From Deinococcus sp. AB2017081 (GTDB taxonomy: Bacteria; Deinococcota; Deinococci; Deinococcales; Deinococcaceae), in the NCBI RefSeq assembly GCF_034440735.1, contig NZ_CP140098.1:1419501-1483500 (forward strand): a stretch of DNA of 64,000 bases, written 5' to 3'. The first letter of the stretch is position 1. Each line of letters opens with the position of its first letter. Below the pieces are notes generated by a model. The model ran no database searches and was not told where the DNA came from. It saw only the letters and a list, made by a program, of their open reading frames with translations. Positions 1 through 10,778 of the stretch are shown one piece after another. The translations under genes and the position numbers were made by a program.

Positions 1-679
1 CGAGGAGGACGCCGTGGGGGATGCGGGCGCCGAGGGAGTGGTACTTGTCGGGGGAGCGCAGGAAGTCGACGACTTCCTGGAGGTCGGCCTTGGCCTCGTC
101 GCAGCCGGCGACGTCCTGGAAGGACAGCTTGATCTGCCCCTCCGCGATCACCGCCGCCTTCGACTTCCCGAAGGTGCTCGCGCTGCCTGTACCGCCCCCG
201 CCCCGCATGCTGCGCCACAGCACCAGCAGGATCAGGCCGGTCAGCACCAGCGGCAGCGCCTGTCCGATCCACCCGAAGGCCGAGCCGCCCGGCACGATCC
301 GCAGCGGCACCCCCGCTGCCCGGATGCGCTCCAGGGTCGCGCCGTCCGGCGGCACCACCAGTGTCCGGGCACGGCCGTTGGTGTCCTGATCGCATTCGGC
401 GGCCCGCGTGCAGGGCAGGAAGGTCACGCTGGCGTTGCCCAGGCTGTCCAGGGTCACGGCCGCGACCCGTTTGTTCTTCAGGTCGGCAAAGAAGCGGTTG
501 GTGGAATACCCGCCGCCCTGGCGAACCGTCGGCACCGCAGCCACCGTCCCGGCCGATCCGGCCGCTGCCGACGCCGCGTGAGCGAACCCCGACAGCAGCG
601 TGGCCAGCACGCCGACAGCCAGGGCCGTCCACAGGCCACGCAGGGACAACCGGGGAGCCGGATGAAGGAGACGGGACAT
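1..679 (-). CDS. ftsH: ATP-dependent zinc metalloprotease FtsH, N-terminal part (runs off the left edge)
   Basis: Membrane-anchored AAA+ protease that degrades damaged membrane and soluble proteins. Only the first 226 codons are in the window. They show a hydrophobic segment at residues 14-33, an extracytoplasmic stretch of about 100 residues, and a second membrane span near 137-156. A linker with FGKSKA and the FQDVAG.DEAK signature that opens the FtsH AAA domain follow. The Walker A motif and the HEXXH protease site would lie beyond the edge. The extracytoplasmic part contains two Cys (residues 90 and 96), which is not typical. The ATG at 679 is chosen because TAGCAT (685-690) sits 5 nt before it, the spacing used by leaderless genes here. 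Deinococcus genomes often hold several FtsH paralogues, so which one this is cannot be said. Confidence 0.9.
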   Translation of the reverse strand, partial: MSRLLHPAPRLSLRGLWTALAVGVLATLLSGFAHAASAAAGSAGTVAAVPTVRQGGGYSTNRFFADLKNKRVAAVTLDSLGNASVTFLPCTRAAECDQDTNGRARTLVVPPDGATLERIRAAGVPLRIVPGGSAFGWIGQALPLVLTGLILLVLWRSMRGGGGTGSASTFGKSKAAVIAEGQIKLSFQDVAGCDEAKADLQEVVDFLRSPDKYHSLGARIPHGVLL

Positions 680-684
680 GCGTC

Positions 685-690
685 ATGCTA
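685..690 (-). promoter_or_regulatory. -10 element of ftsH
   Basis: TAGCAT on the minus strand, 5 nt before the ATG at 679. Predicts a leaderless transcript. Confidence 0.5.
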
Positions 691-790
691 CGCCAGCCGC
701 CTGCGACCACACCGTCACCTGGGCCGCCTGGGGTGCCGATGGTGAACCCGGCGGGGGCATGGCCCTCAGGTTTCCGTCAGGCCCGGTTCG

Positions 791-796
791 TATGCT
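791..796 (+). promoter_or_regulatory. -10 element of the DUF4384-like lipoprotein gene
   Basis: TATGCT, 7 nt before the ATG at 804. No convincing -35 is seen. Confidence 0.5.
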
Positions 797-803
797 GGGC
801 CAC

Positions 804-1307
804 ATGCGTCCTGTCCATACCACCGCCCTGCTCGCCAGCACCCTGGCCCTGGGCCTCAGCGCCTGCACGGTCTCCGTCCGTCCCAACCTGGGGCTGCAGG
901 TCAGCGGCAGCAACCTGATCAGCGGCCTGAAGCCCGACCGGGGCGAGGGCAGCACCTACGCCGTCGGCGAGAGCGTGCGGATCCTGGTCGGCACCCGCAG
1001 CCCCGGCTACGTCACCCTGGTGGCCCTCCAGAGCAACGGCTACGCCAGCGTCCTGGTTCGCAACGTCTACATACAGCCCGGCACGACGGCCTTCCCGCGT
1101 GCACAGGACGGTCAGTCCTTCACGGTCGCCCCGCCGCGTGGCGTGCAGCGCGTCCGCGCCATCTTCACCCGTGTGCGGCCGTCCTCGGATCTGGTCGTAA
1201 GCGGCACCTACGACAGCAGCGGCTTCAACACCGTCACCAACGCCTACGTGACCTCGTACCCGCAGGCCGACCGCGACGTGCAGGAGACCTTCTTCTACAT
1301 CCGCTGA
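804..1307 (+). CDS. DUF4384-like secreted lipoprotein
   Basis: Predicted 167-residue lipoprotein. Residues 1-19 form a signal peptide ending in the lipobox LSAC, so the protein should be anchored to the outer face of the membrane through that Cys. The mature part has the YAVGESVRILVGTRSPGYVTLV stretch typical of DUF4384 domains (a beta-sandwich that begins with GE.v.i.v.ps.dGYl.l). It ends in a Tyr/Phe-rich strand. Upstream in-frame starts exist (from 678), but the ATG at 804 is preferred because it gives a clean signal peptide and sits 7 nt after TATGCT. It is a single gene between ftsH (divergent) and the MazG-like gene. Function is unknown; the domain is found in several Deinococcus surface proteins. 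Confidence 0.75.
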   Translation: MRPVHTTALLASTLALGLSACTVSVRPNLGLQVSGSNLISGLKPDRGEGSTYAVGESVRILVGTRSPGYVTLVALQSNGYASVLVRNVYIQPGTTAFPRAQDGQSFTVAPPRGVQRVRAIFTRVRPSSDLVVSGTYDSSGFNTVTNAYVTSYPQADRDVQETFFYIR

Positions 1308-1354
1308 ATCCCGGTGCCTCCAGTGCCAGCCGCCCCGCGCGGCTGGTTTTCCTT

Positions 1355-1360
1355 TACCCT
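1355..1360 (+). promoter_or_regulatory. -10 element of the MazG-like gene
   Basis: TACCCT, 6 nt before the ATG at 1367. Confidence 0.6.
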
Positions 1361-1366
1361 CGCGGC

Positions 1367-1756
1367 ATGTCCCTGACCTTCGCCGACGCCAGCGCCCGCG
1401 TGGACGCCTACATCTCCCAGTTCCGGGAGGGCTACTTCCCACCCCTGCTGATGCTGGCCCGCCTGACCGAGGAGACCGGCGAGATCGCCCGTGTCGTGGC
1501 GCACATGAATGGCAAGACGCCCAAGCCCGGCGAGGACGTGGGAGATCTGGAACTGGAACTGGCCGACCTGCTGTTCGTGATGGTCTGCATGGCGAACGAG
1601 CGAGGCCTGAGCCTGGAGCGCGGCTTCGAGCGGATGATGCACAAGGTCGAGACCCGCGACGCCACGAGGTGGACACGCCGGGAGGAGGCCGGGCCGGCCA
1701 CCGGGGACGCCGGGACGACCGCACCGGCCCTCGACCCAGCCAATGAGGCATCGTAA
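1367..1756 (+). CDS. MazG-like nucleotide pyrophosphohydrolase
   Basis: All-alpha NTP pyrophosphatase-like protein of 129 residues, the short YpjD/MazG type. The metal-binding signature is clear: EETGEIARVV at about residues 35-44, then ELELADLLFVMV near 62-73, i.e. the EEXXE...EXXD pattern that holds Mg2+. Such enzymes hydrolyse (d)NTPs to monophosphates and clear abnormal nucleotides. The C-terminal 30 residues (from about 100) are Gly/Ala/Thr-rich and probably disordered. The start is supported by the adjacent TACCCT. The gene ends 39 nt before the YfiT-like gene, which has its own ribosome-binding site, and is followed by a Nudix hydrolase. The stretch looks like a small nucleotide and thiol housekeeping group. 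Confidence 0.8.
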   Translation: MSLTFADASARVDAYISQFREGYFPPLLMLARLTEETGEIARVVAHMNGKTPKPGEDVGDLELELADLLFVMVCMANERGLSLERGFERMMHKVETRDATRWTRREEAGPATGDAGTTAPALDPANEAS

Positions 1757-1795
1757 TCTCGGTCACACAGACGTTGATCCCGACAGGAGCCCACC

Positions 1796-2817
<1,022 letters not shown>

Positions 2818-2973
2818 CTGATACGGGATTCAGTTGATTGCAGCGCAGGGCGGAGTCGTGAGCCAGAGACCCCTCACCCCAGCCCTCTCCCCTGGGGAGA
2901 GGGAGGAAGGAGCGCCGAGGGCGGAAGGGTGGGGGGTCTTGGATGCCGCGAACTCAACTGAATCCCGTATCAG
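2818..2973. repeat. 156-bp MITE-like element with perfect 20-bp terminal inverted repeats
   Basis: The ends CTGATACGGGATTCAGTTGA (2818-2837) and its exact reverse complement (2954-2973) bound a non-coding core. The core holds a second palindrome, CCCTCTCCCCTGGGGAGAGGG-like (near 2882-2902), and G-rich sequence. No transposase is present and no clear target-site duplication is visible. The element sits exactly between the Nudix stop (2817) and the era stop (2982), separating era from its terminator. It fits a non-autonomous transposable element. Confidence 0.7.
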
Positions 2974-2981
2974 GGCCGCCT

Positions 2982-3920
2982 TTACTCGTAACCCAGTTCC
3001 CGCAGCGCTTCCTCGTCCTCGCGCCAGTTGTTGATCACGATGACTTCCAGGCCCAGGTACACCTTGCGGTTCAGGAAGACCTCCAGCTGCTTGCGGGCGG
3101 CCTGACCGATCTCGCGCAGCTGCTTGCCACCGCTGCCGATGACCATGCCCTTGTGGGCGTTCTTCTCGACGACGATCTCGCCCTCGATGCGCTGCAGGCC
3201 GTCCTCGCGCTCCGTCCACGAGTTCACGCGGGTGGCGACCGCGTAGGGCAGCTCGTCGCGCAGCTTCTTCATGGCTTCCTCGCGGACGATCTCGGCGGCC
3301 CACATCTCGCGGGTCTGGTCGGATGCGCCGCCACGCGGGTAGAAGAAGGGGTTCTCCGGCAGGGCGGCCATGACCTGTTCGCGCAGGGTCATGACCGGCC
3401 CGGGATCGTTCTGCGCCGAGAGCGTGAGTTCGCTGGTCTCGCTGCTGCGGCCCTCCAGCAGTCCCCGGTACAGCTTCATGGCCTCGTCGGGGTACTTGGC
3501 GACGTCGCGCTTGTTGCCGACCAGGAACAGCGGCTTGGGCAGGTCGCGCACCTGATGGGCGACCAGGGTGTCCTCGTCGGTGGGCGGGTGGCGCAGATCC
3601 ACGACCCAGATGATCACGTCGACGTCGGCCAGGGCGGCGTGAACCTCGTGGTTCATGTACTTGCCCAGGGCGTCCTTGGGCTTGTGCACGCCGGGCGTGT
3701 CCACGAACACGATCTGGTGCGTGTCGGTCGTGTGGATGCCCCGCACGCCCCGCCGGGTGGTCTGGGGGCGGGGGCTGGTCGGGGCGACCTTGGTGTTCAG
3801 GAACGCGTTCAGCAGGGTGCTCTTGCCCACGTTGGGCTTGCCGACGATGGCCACGAAGCCGCTGTGGGTGTCCGTGGGGGCATCATTGGAGGTCATGTGA
3901 AGATCAGTCATCGACAGCAT
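2982..3920 (-). CDS. era: GTPase Era
   Basis: Ribosome-assembly GTPase that binds the 3' end of 16S rRNA and supports 30S maturation. All G motifs are present: GKPNVGKS (G1, residues ~27-34), PQTTRR (G2), DTPG (G3), NKRD (G4) and SAQ (G5). A C-terminal type II KH domain follows with [11 protein letters not shown]. The total of 312 residues is normal for Era. The start is uncertain: ATGs at 3920, 3911 and 3896 are in frame, and all leave the G domain intact. The most upstream is given. The gene is monocistronic, divergent from the Yip1-like gene, with its terminator displaced by the 2818-2973 element. Confidence 0.95.
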   Translation of the reverse strand: MLSMTDLHMTSNDAPTDTHSGFVAIVGKPNVGKSTLLNAFLNTKVAPTSPRPQTTRRGVRGIHTTDTHQIVFVDTPGVHKPKDALGKYMNHEVHAALADVDVIIWVVDLRHPPTDEDTLVAHQVRDLPKPLFLVGNKRDVAKYPDEAMKLYRGLLEGRSSETSELTLSAQNDPGPVMTLREQVMAALPENPFFYPRGGASDQTREMWAAEIVREEAMKKLRDELPYAVATRVNSWTEREDGLQRIEGEIVVEKNAHKGMVIGSGGKQLREIGQAARKQLEVFLNRKVYLGLEVIVINNWREDEEALRELGYE

Positions 3921-4062
3921 TGTTTCATGGCGCGGCGCAGGCCGCTGCCGGGCCGGGCACCATTGCAGGACGCGCCGGCCCGGTCGGCCGATCCATATGG
4001 CAACAGCAAAGATGAAGATTGAATGAATTCAATGGTGGGAAACGGAGCAGACACCCGGGCCG

Positions 4063-4068
4063 TACTGT
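4063..4068 (+). promoter_or_regulatory. -10 element of the Yip1-like gene
   Basis: TACTGT, 5 nt before the ATG at 4074. Decides this start over the in-frame ATG at 4023. Confidence 0.55.
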
Positions 4069-4073
4069 GGGGC

Positions 4074-4679
4074 ATGAGAGGCCCAGTCCAGACCGATGCC
4101 CGCGCCCAGGTGCAGGACATGTTCGCCCAGAGCGTCGCCGTCCTGTCGCAGCCCAGCCCGGCCACCTTCGAGCGCTACGAGCGGCGGGGCAACCTGAACG
4201 CCGCGCTGCTGTACGTCATGGTCGCGGCGGTGGTGTCGGCGGTGATCGCCGCCGTCTTCTCGCTGTTCCACTCGGACGTCACGTTCTTCGGTCAGCTGAT
4301 CTCGCGGCTGGTCACCATCCCCGTGCAGTTCCTGATCTTCACCGGGGCCGTGTACCTGATCGGCCGGAACCTCTTCAAGGGCACCGGCACCTACGCCGAG
4401 GTCGCGTACTCCTTCGCGCTGTTCTTCGTGCCCCTGAGTATCGTGAGCACCGTCATCGGCATCATTCCCATCCTGGGCTGGCTGGTGTCGTTCCTGATCG
4501 GTCTGGTGATGATCTACTTCGGGTTCCTGGCGGTGCAGTCGAGCATGAACCTGCGCGATCAGGGACAGTCCATCGCCACGCTGGTGCTGTCGTGGCTCGC
4601 GAGCTTCCTGGTGAGCCTGGTGATCGGCGGCTTCTTCGCCTCGATCTTCGCGGTGGGCCGGGCCATCACCGGGAACTGA
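4074..4679 (+). CDS. Yip1-family integral membrane protein
   Basis: Predicted polytopic membrane protein of 201 residues. A soluble N-terminal tail (about 40 residues) is followed by roughly five hydrophobic segments separated by short loops, as in the Yip1 (PF04893) fold. Typical features are the paired helices with [20 protein letters not shown] and the final [16 protein letters not shown] span. No enzymatic motif is seen. In bacteria the family has no agreed function. The gene is monocistronic, bounded by the divergent era gene and a strong bidirectional terminator downstream. Confidence 0.65.
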   Translation: MRGPVQTDARAQVQDMFAQSVAVLSQPSPATFERYERRGNLNAALLYVMVAAVVSAVIAAVFSLFHSDVTFFGQLISRLVTIPVQFLIFTGAVYLIGRNLFKGTGTYAEVAYSFALFFVPLSIVSTVIGIIPILGWLVSFLIGLVMIYFGFLAVQSSMNLRDQGQSIATLVLSWLASFLVSLVIGGFFASIFAVGRAITGN

Positions 4680-4695
4680 CCGGACGGCACACGTC

Positions 4696-4724
4696 GGGGG
4701 CGCGGCTGCACTGGCCGCGCCCCC
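4696..4724. terminator. Bidirectional terminator between convergent genes
   Basis: Perfect 11-bp stem GGGGGCGCGGC / GCCGCGCCCCC with a 7-nt loop. An outer CGGAC/GTCCG pair extends it. It separates the Yip1-like and transglutaminase genes. Confidence 0.7.
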
Positions 4725-4736
4725 GTCCGTTCTGGC

Positions 4737-5561
4737 CTACTGCTCGCCGTACACGTGAACCGCCACGTCCAGCTCGCCCCGGCCGCCCCCGTAGTACGTG
4801 CCGCGCACCGGGGAGATGTCGCTGTACTCACGGCCATGCCCGATCTTCACGTGCTTTTCCTGTGCCATGCAGTTGTTGGTGGGATCGTAGCCCAGCCAGC
4901 CGGTGCCGGGGATCAGCACCTCCACCCACGCATGGGTGGCCTCGGCGCCCTTCATCTCGCCCCCGGAATACAGGTAACCGCTCACGTAGCGCGCCGGAAT
5001 ACCAAGTTGCCGCGTGATGCCCAGCATGGCGTGCGTGAAGTCCTGGCACACACCACGCCCGTGCTGCGCGAACTCGGCGAGCGGCGTGCGGACGCCCGTG
5101 GCCTTGGTGTCGTATGTGAACCGCCGGAACAGGTAGGTCGTGAGATCCATCATGAAGTCCGGCAGGTCGTCGTCCTGACCGGGGCGCCGCACCCCGAAGA
5201 TCTCGGGCCAGTCACCGGACGGGACGCGCGGACTGGCGACCAGGAATTCCGTGTTGCGCCGCCGCTCGGCCCGCAGGGTGCTCATGGGTGTGGCGGGGGG
5301 CAGCGGCTGCGCGTGCGTGTCCACGAGCGCCTGGGCCTCGATGGTCAGGCGCGTGTGGGGTTCGTGCACATGCACGTGGTGCACGATCGCCCCGAAGTAG
5401 TCCTTGCGCGACGTGATCTCGGCCTCGGGGGACACGTGCAGGTGGAACGACCGGACGGTCTGGCGGGTCTCCTGTGACGGGTGCAGCCGCACCTGGTTGA
5501 AGGAATCCCACGCCGGGACGGGGTAGCGGTACTCGGTGGTATGACGGATCTCGCAGCGCAT
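4737..5561 (-). CDS. Transglutaminase-like cysteine protease (third gene of the ATP-grasp/alpha-E cassette)
   Basis: Protein of 274 residues with the bacterial transglutaminase N-terminal domain (residues ~1-80, MRCEIRHTTEYRYPVP at the start) and a transglutaminase/papain-fold core. The catalytic triad is readable as C172 in GRGVCQDFTH, H210 in ATHAWVEV and D226 in GYDPTNN. No signal peptide is seen, so it should be cytoplasmic. Members of this group act as peptidases or amidases rather than cross-linkers. It is the last gene of the leftward set ATP-grasp, alpha-E, transglutaminase, 92 nt after the alpha-E stop. In that role it would hydrolyse or transfer the peptide bonds made by the ATP-grasp partner. 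An AGGGG lies about 9 nt before the ATG. Confidence 0.85.
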   Translation of the reverse strand: MRCEIRHTTEYRYPVPAWDSFNQVRLHPSQETRQTVRSFHLHVSPEAEITSRKDYFGAIVHHVHVHEPHTRLTIEAQALVDTHAQPLPPATPMSTLRAERRRNTEFLVASPRVPSGDWPEIFGVRRPGQDDDLPDFMMDLTTYLFRRFTYDTKATGVRTPLAEFAQHGRGVCQDFTHAMLGITRQLGIPARYVSGYLYSGGEMKGAEATHAWVEVLIPGTGWLGYDPTNNCMAQEKHVKIGHGREYSDISPVRGTYYGGGRGELDVAVHVYGEQ

Positions 5562-5653
5562 AGTGGGACGCCCCTAGCCGGGCCGGGCCTGCCGCGCAGT
5601 GTGGCACGTTCCGAACCGGCACGCGCAGCCCCGGATGACCTTCGCAGAAGTGC

Positions 5654-6610
5654 TCATTCCTGCTCGAAGTACGCGGCGTTGATCGCGGCGCCCACCCGGT
5701 TGAAGTCGCCCAGCAGTTCCTCGATCGACGGATATTCGTCCTCGATGATGTGCTCGACGGTGGCGTACTGCAGCCGCGCGACCAGCCAGCGCGACAGCTT
5801 CAGGATCTCCGGGTGTGCTCCCGGATGGTGGCGGTCGATCTGCACCAGCGCGTCGTGCAGGTTCTCGGCGCTGTAGCGCACGGATCTGGGGAAATACTCG
5901 TCGAGCAGCAGGAATTCTGCGATCAGTGTGGGGTGCAGGCCGCTGTGCACACGTTTACGGTAGGCCTCATAGGCGCTCGCGCCCTTCAGGGCGCTCACCC
6001 AGCGCTGATCCTGCATCGTCCGGGCGGCGGGATCGTCGCGTCGGGCCTGGGCCACGGCGTCCTTCAGGCGCTGCTGCAGCACCCGCAGCGTGTTGTCGCC
6101 GCGTTCCAGGGTCTGCCCGGCCCGCATGAACGACCAGCCCTCGTCGCGCGGCAGGGTGGCGAACGCGATCCCGAAGAAGAACTGCGACGCGTCGCGGGCG
6201 GCCACGCAGTACTCGAACAGGCCGTCGTTGTCCAGGATGTCGCCGTTCTCGAAGCACAGCGTCAGGTACGCGCGGTTCAGGCTCTCCCACATCTCGCTGG
6301 GAATGCGGTCGCGCAGGCCCCGCGCGTTCTCGCGGGCCCGCAGCAGGGAACTGGCGATCGACCCCGGGTTGTCGCGGTCAAAGGCCATCCACGACGAGAT
6401 CGAGCGGGCGTCCAGCCGGCCGTACTTGGCCCGCAGCTCCTGCTCGCCGCCCGTGAGATCCAGCAGCGGGGCCCAGTGCTCCCGTCCCCGCCCGGCGGTC
6501 TCCAGCGTGGCGTAGTAGTTCACGTTCAGCACGCGGGCCGTGTTCTCGGCACGTTCCATGTAGCGGCCGATCCAGTACAGGCTCTCGGCCAGCCGCGACA
6601 GCAGCAGCAT
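5654..6610 (-). CDS. Alpha-E domain protein
   Basis: All-helical alpha-E (DUF403) protein of 318 residues, starting [20 protein letters not shown], the family's hallmark. Other conserved pieces are ARENARGLRDRIPSEMWESLN near 90-110 and the LEHIIEDEYPS-like C-terminal helix. The biochemical role is undescribed. The domain almost always occurs with a circularly permuted ATP-grasp protein and a transglutaminase-like protein, and comparative genomics has predicted a peptide ligation system from that. Its ATG overlaps the ATP-grasp stop (TAATG), so the two are translationally coupled. Confidence 0.9.
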   Translation of the reverse strand: MLLLSRLAESLYWIGRYMERAENTARVLNVNYYATLETAGRGREHWAPLLDLTGGEQELRAKYGRLDARSISSWMAFDRDNPGSIASSLLRARENARGLRDRIPSEMWESLNRAYLTLCFENGDILDNDGLFEYCVAARDASQFFFGIAFATLPRDEGWSFMRAGQTLERGDNTLRVLQQRLKDAVAQARRDDPAARTMQDQRWVSALKGASAYEAYRKRVHSGLHPTLIAEFLLLDEYFPRSVRYSAENLHDALVQIDRHHPGAHPEILKLSRWLVARLQYATVEHIIEDEYPSIEELLGDFNRVGAAINAAYFEQE

Positions 6611-8418
6611 TACCCCTCACCTCCCGTCAGTTCGTCCTTCTCCAGCTGCTGCTGGTACGAGTGCCCGCCCGGCGACGGGGGCGTGCCCTGCGACTGGGAC
6701 TGCGACTGGCTGCCGCCCCCCGACTGCGACTGGGCCTGCCGCTGCGAGGAGACCGTGCTGTCCGGCGGGGTGTGGCTCTGCTCGTAGGCCTCGACCTGTG
6801 CCTCCTCGGCGATCCGCTCGCGCTCGCGGGCCTGGGCCCGGGACACGTGCAGATGCTGGCGATCCGGCGCCGCGTCGATCGGCACGGAGCCGAAGCCGCC
6901 CTGGAACTGCGACTGCGACTGGGACTGCGTCTGGCCGCCGGGCACGTCGCCGTGCAGCAGCTGGCTCATGCCGGTCGGCGTGGTCGGGCCGTCGTGGTCG
7001 AGCACCCAGGTGTCCTTGGAACCGCCGCCCTGGCTGGAATTCACGACCAGCGAGCCCCGCCGCAGCGCCACCCGCGTGAGCCCGCCGGGCACGATGGTCA
7101 CCGGGTCGCCGCACAGCACGTACGGCCGCAGGTCGATGTGGGCACCCTCGAAGGCGGCACTGTCCGGGTAGAAGGTCGGGTGCCGGGACAGGCCCACCAC
7201 CGGCTGCGCGATGAACTCGCGCGGGTTGGCCCGCACCTTCTCCAGATACGCCGTCGTCTCGGCTGCCGTGGCCGCCGGGCCGATCAGCATGCCGTAGCCG
7301 CCAGCCTCGCCCACCGCCTTGAACACCAGTTCGGGCGCATTGGCCAGCATGTGATCGAGGTGCTCGGCATTCCAGCCCAGGTAGGTGGGGACGTTGTTCA
7401 GCAGCGGTTCCTCGTTCAGGTAGTACCGGATCATGTCCGGCACGTAGGCGTACACGGCCTTGTCGTCGGCCACGCCGGTGCCGATGGCGTTGGCGATCGC
7501 CACGCGCCCCTGGCGGTAGACCTCGATCAGGCCCGGCACGCCCAGCGAGGAGTCGCGCCGGAACGCCAGCGGATCGAGGAAGTCGTCGTCCACGCGGCGG
7601 TAGATCACGTCCACCTGCTGCCGGCCGCCGGTCGTCCGCATCCACACGCGGCCCCCGTCCACGAACAGGTCGCGGCCCTCGACGAGTTCCACGCCCATCT
7701 GCTGCGCCAGGTACGCGTGCTCAAAGTACGCGCTGTTGTACATCCCCGGCGTGAGCACCACGACCGTGCCGTGCTCGCGCGGACTGACCGACGACAGCAG
7801 CCGCAGCAGCTCGGTCGGGTAGTGCTGTACCGGCCGCACGCCCTGGTTCTCGAACATGCCCGGGTAGATGCGGGTCATGGCCTGCCGGTTGGCCAGCAGG
7901 TACGACACGCCGCTGGGCGAGCGCAGGTTGTCCTCCAGCACGAGGTACTGTCCCTGCTCGTCACGGATCAGGTCGGTACCGACGATGTGGGTGTACAGCC
8001 CCTGCGGCGGCATCACGCCGTGTACCTCGCGGCGGAAGTGCACCGACGTGTACACCAGCTCGGCCGGGATCACACCGTCCCCCAGGATCTCGGCATCCGA
8101 ATAGATGTCACGCAGGAAGGCGTTCAGGGCCTTGACGCGCTGGGTCAGGCCGGCCTCGACGTGCGCCCACTCGCTGGCCGCGATGATGCGCGGTACCGGA
8201 TCGAAGGGAAAGGTGCGTTCGGTGCCCTGTGCGTCTCCGTAGACCGTGAACGTGATGCCCTGATTGCGGAAGGCGACGTCCAGCAGCTCGTGCCGGCGGT
8301 GGAATTCACGCACGCCCAGCCGGTCGAGGTACTCCAGCACCCCCTGGTAGTGGGGCCGGACGTCGCCCTGGGCCGTGAACATCTCGTCAAAGAACCTGCT
8401 CCCCGGCTCGTACTTCAT
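6610..8418 (-). CDS. Circularly permuted type-2 ATP-grasp protein with an SQ-rich tail
   Basis: Protein of 602 residues. Residues ~1-490 form the circularly permuted ATP-grasp/DUF404-DUF407 region, with [27 protein letters not shown] near 147-173 and the [17 protein letters not shown] nucleotide-binding stretch near 365-381. RPYVLCG follows at 431-437. The family is predicted to be an ATP-dependent amide ligase. Residues ~495-602 are an unusual low-complexity tail with alternating Gln/Ser runs ([18 protein letters not shown]) split by a short charged helix. The ATG at 8418 has AAGGAGG 8 nt upstream; an in-frame extension to 8661 has no support. It is the first gene of the cassette, 142 nt downstream of galK. 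Confidence 0.88.
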   Translation of the reverse strand: MKYEPGSRFFDEMFTAQGDVRPHYQGVLEYLDRLGVREFHRRHELLDVAFRNQGITFTVYGDAQGTERTFPFDPVPRIIAASEWAHVEAGLTQRVKALNAFLRDIYSDAEILGDGVIPAELVYTSVHFRREVHGVMPPQGLYTHIVGTDLIRDEQGQYLVLEDNLRSPSGVSYLLANRQAMTRIYPGMFENQGVRPVQHYPTELLRLLSSVSPREHGTVVVLTPGMYNSAYFEHAYLAQQMGVELVEGRDLFVDGGRVWMRTTGGRQQVDVIYRRVDDDFLDPLAFRRDSSLGVPGLIEVYRQGRVAIANAIGTGVADDKAVYAYVPDMIRYYLNEEPLLNNVPTYLGWNAEHLDHMLANAPELVFKAVGEAGGYGMLIGPAATAAETTAYLEKVRANPREFIAQPVVGLSRHPTFYPDSAAFEGAHIDLRPYVLCGDPVTIVPGGLTRVALRRGSLVVNSSQGGGSKDTWVLDHDGPTTPTGMSQLLHGDVPGGQTQSQSQSQFQGGFGSVPIDAAPDRQHLHVSRAQARERERIAEEAQVEAYEQSHTPPDSTVSSQRQAQSQSGGGSQSQSQSQGTPPSPGGHSYQQQLEKDELTGGEG

Positions 8419-8560
8419 CCCACTGGCCTCCTTCGCATCCCTGACACGGAAGATAGCCGGTTGGCGGGCCGTGCGCGCTGTCCGTGCAGGTTTAATGGAG
8501 GCCCGGACGGACAGGGGCCGCCGGAAGGGCGACCCCGCAGCTCGTGCCGGTGGGTGGCCC

Positions 8561-9578
<1,018 letters not shown>

Positions 9579-9592
<14 letters not shown>

Positions 9593-10685
9593 GGGCCACC
9601 CCCTCCAGGGTCACGGCCCGCAGTTCCTGGGCGGCGACCTCGGGGAATTTGTCGTTGGCGAACTCGCCCGCGCCCTGTTCGGTGCCCGCGAGGTACTTCA
9701 TGCGGCCCGGTGCCCGCAGGTACGGATAGACCTCAATGTGCAGCGGGAACGCCGGATGGAGTCCGTCCAGCGGGGCCTGATGCACCGTCAGCAGGTACGG
9801 CATGCGGCCCCCGAACAGGCCGTCGAGCCGCCGCAGGGCGTCGCGCAGCACGCGCGCAAAGCTGGCCCGCTCGGTGCCCGTCAGCTCGGACAGCAGACTG
9901 ACCGGCCGCGCCGGCAGCACCCACGTCTCGTAGGTGTAGCGGGCAAACGGCGGCACCACACTGAGCGCCTCGCCGTCGTCGTGCACGATCCGCTCGCCGG
10001 CGGTGCGCTCCTCCGGCACGAAGTCCGCGAGCCACGGGCGGCCCAGATCCGCGTGGAAGGCCTCGGCACTGCGCAGCATGGTCGCCTGCACGGGCGGGAT
10101 GTGGTCGTAGGCGTACAGCTGTCCGTGCGGGTGGTGCAGCGTCACGCCGACCTCCACGCCCCGGTTCTCGAAGGCCAGCACGCTCTTGATCTGCCCGGTC
10201 GCCGCCAGCCGCGTCGTGCGGTCGGCCCACACCTGGAGCAGCAGATCCATCTGGGCGTCGGTCAGGTCGCACAGGCGGCCCCCCGCGTCCTGACTGAACA
10301 CCACGACCTCGCACGCGCCCACGCCGGCGCGGGTCTCGGCGGGGCCGGGCTCCGGGGCCGGGGCGGTCAGGGTCAGGCTGGGAAAGCGGTTCTGGAACAC
10401 GGCGATGTCGTACTGGCCGCGCGGCAGCTCGGTCGGGTGCTCGGGGTCGCTGGTCGGGGCCAGGGGGTTGTACTCGGGTGGCGGCAGGAAGGTGCGGCCC
10501 AGGCGGTGCGCGGCGTACATCACCCACTCGCCGCGCAGGGGATGCCACCGCATGACCGGGCGCGCGTCCACCGGCTCCGGGCTGGGGCTGGGAATCTCGC
10601 TATCCACGCGGATCGGCTGCAGGCCGTACAGCGTCAGCGAGCGCCCATCGGGCTTCATGAAGTCCTCTTGGTGCATGGGTGCCAT
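9579..10685 (-). CDS. galT: Galactose-1-phosphate uridylyltransferase
   Basis: HIT-superfamily nucleotidyl transferase of 368 residues that swaps UMP between UDP-glucose and galactose-1-phosphate. The active-site motif [11 protein letters not shown] contains the HxHxQ-type core, with the nucleophilic His in HPHGQ (about residue 186). The N-terminal region ends in [16 protein letters not shown], as in bacterial GalT. AGGAGG lies 5 nt before the ATG at 10685, which decides this start over in-frame sites to 10748. It overlaps galK by 14 nt and follows the binding-protein gene after a 93-nt gap that contains a GC-rich hairpin. Confidence 0.95.
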
Positions 10686-10731
10686 CCTATCCTCCTGGGT
10701 TCGTCCGGTTCCGGGTTCGCGGCAGGCCACC

Positions 10732-10762
10732 GGCCCGGCCGGACACACGTCCAGACCGGGCC
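10732..10762 (-). terminator. Possible attenuator between the binding protein and galT
   Basis: GGCCCGG and CCGGGCC pair across a 17-nt loop, with further pairing outside. There is no clean T-run after it. It could reduce readthrough from the binding-protein gene into galT, or protect the 3' end. Confidence 0.35.
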
Positions 10763-10778
10763 GGGGTGGGCCAGATCC

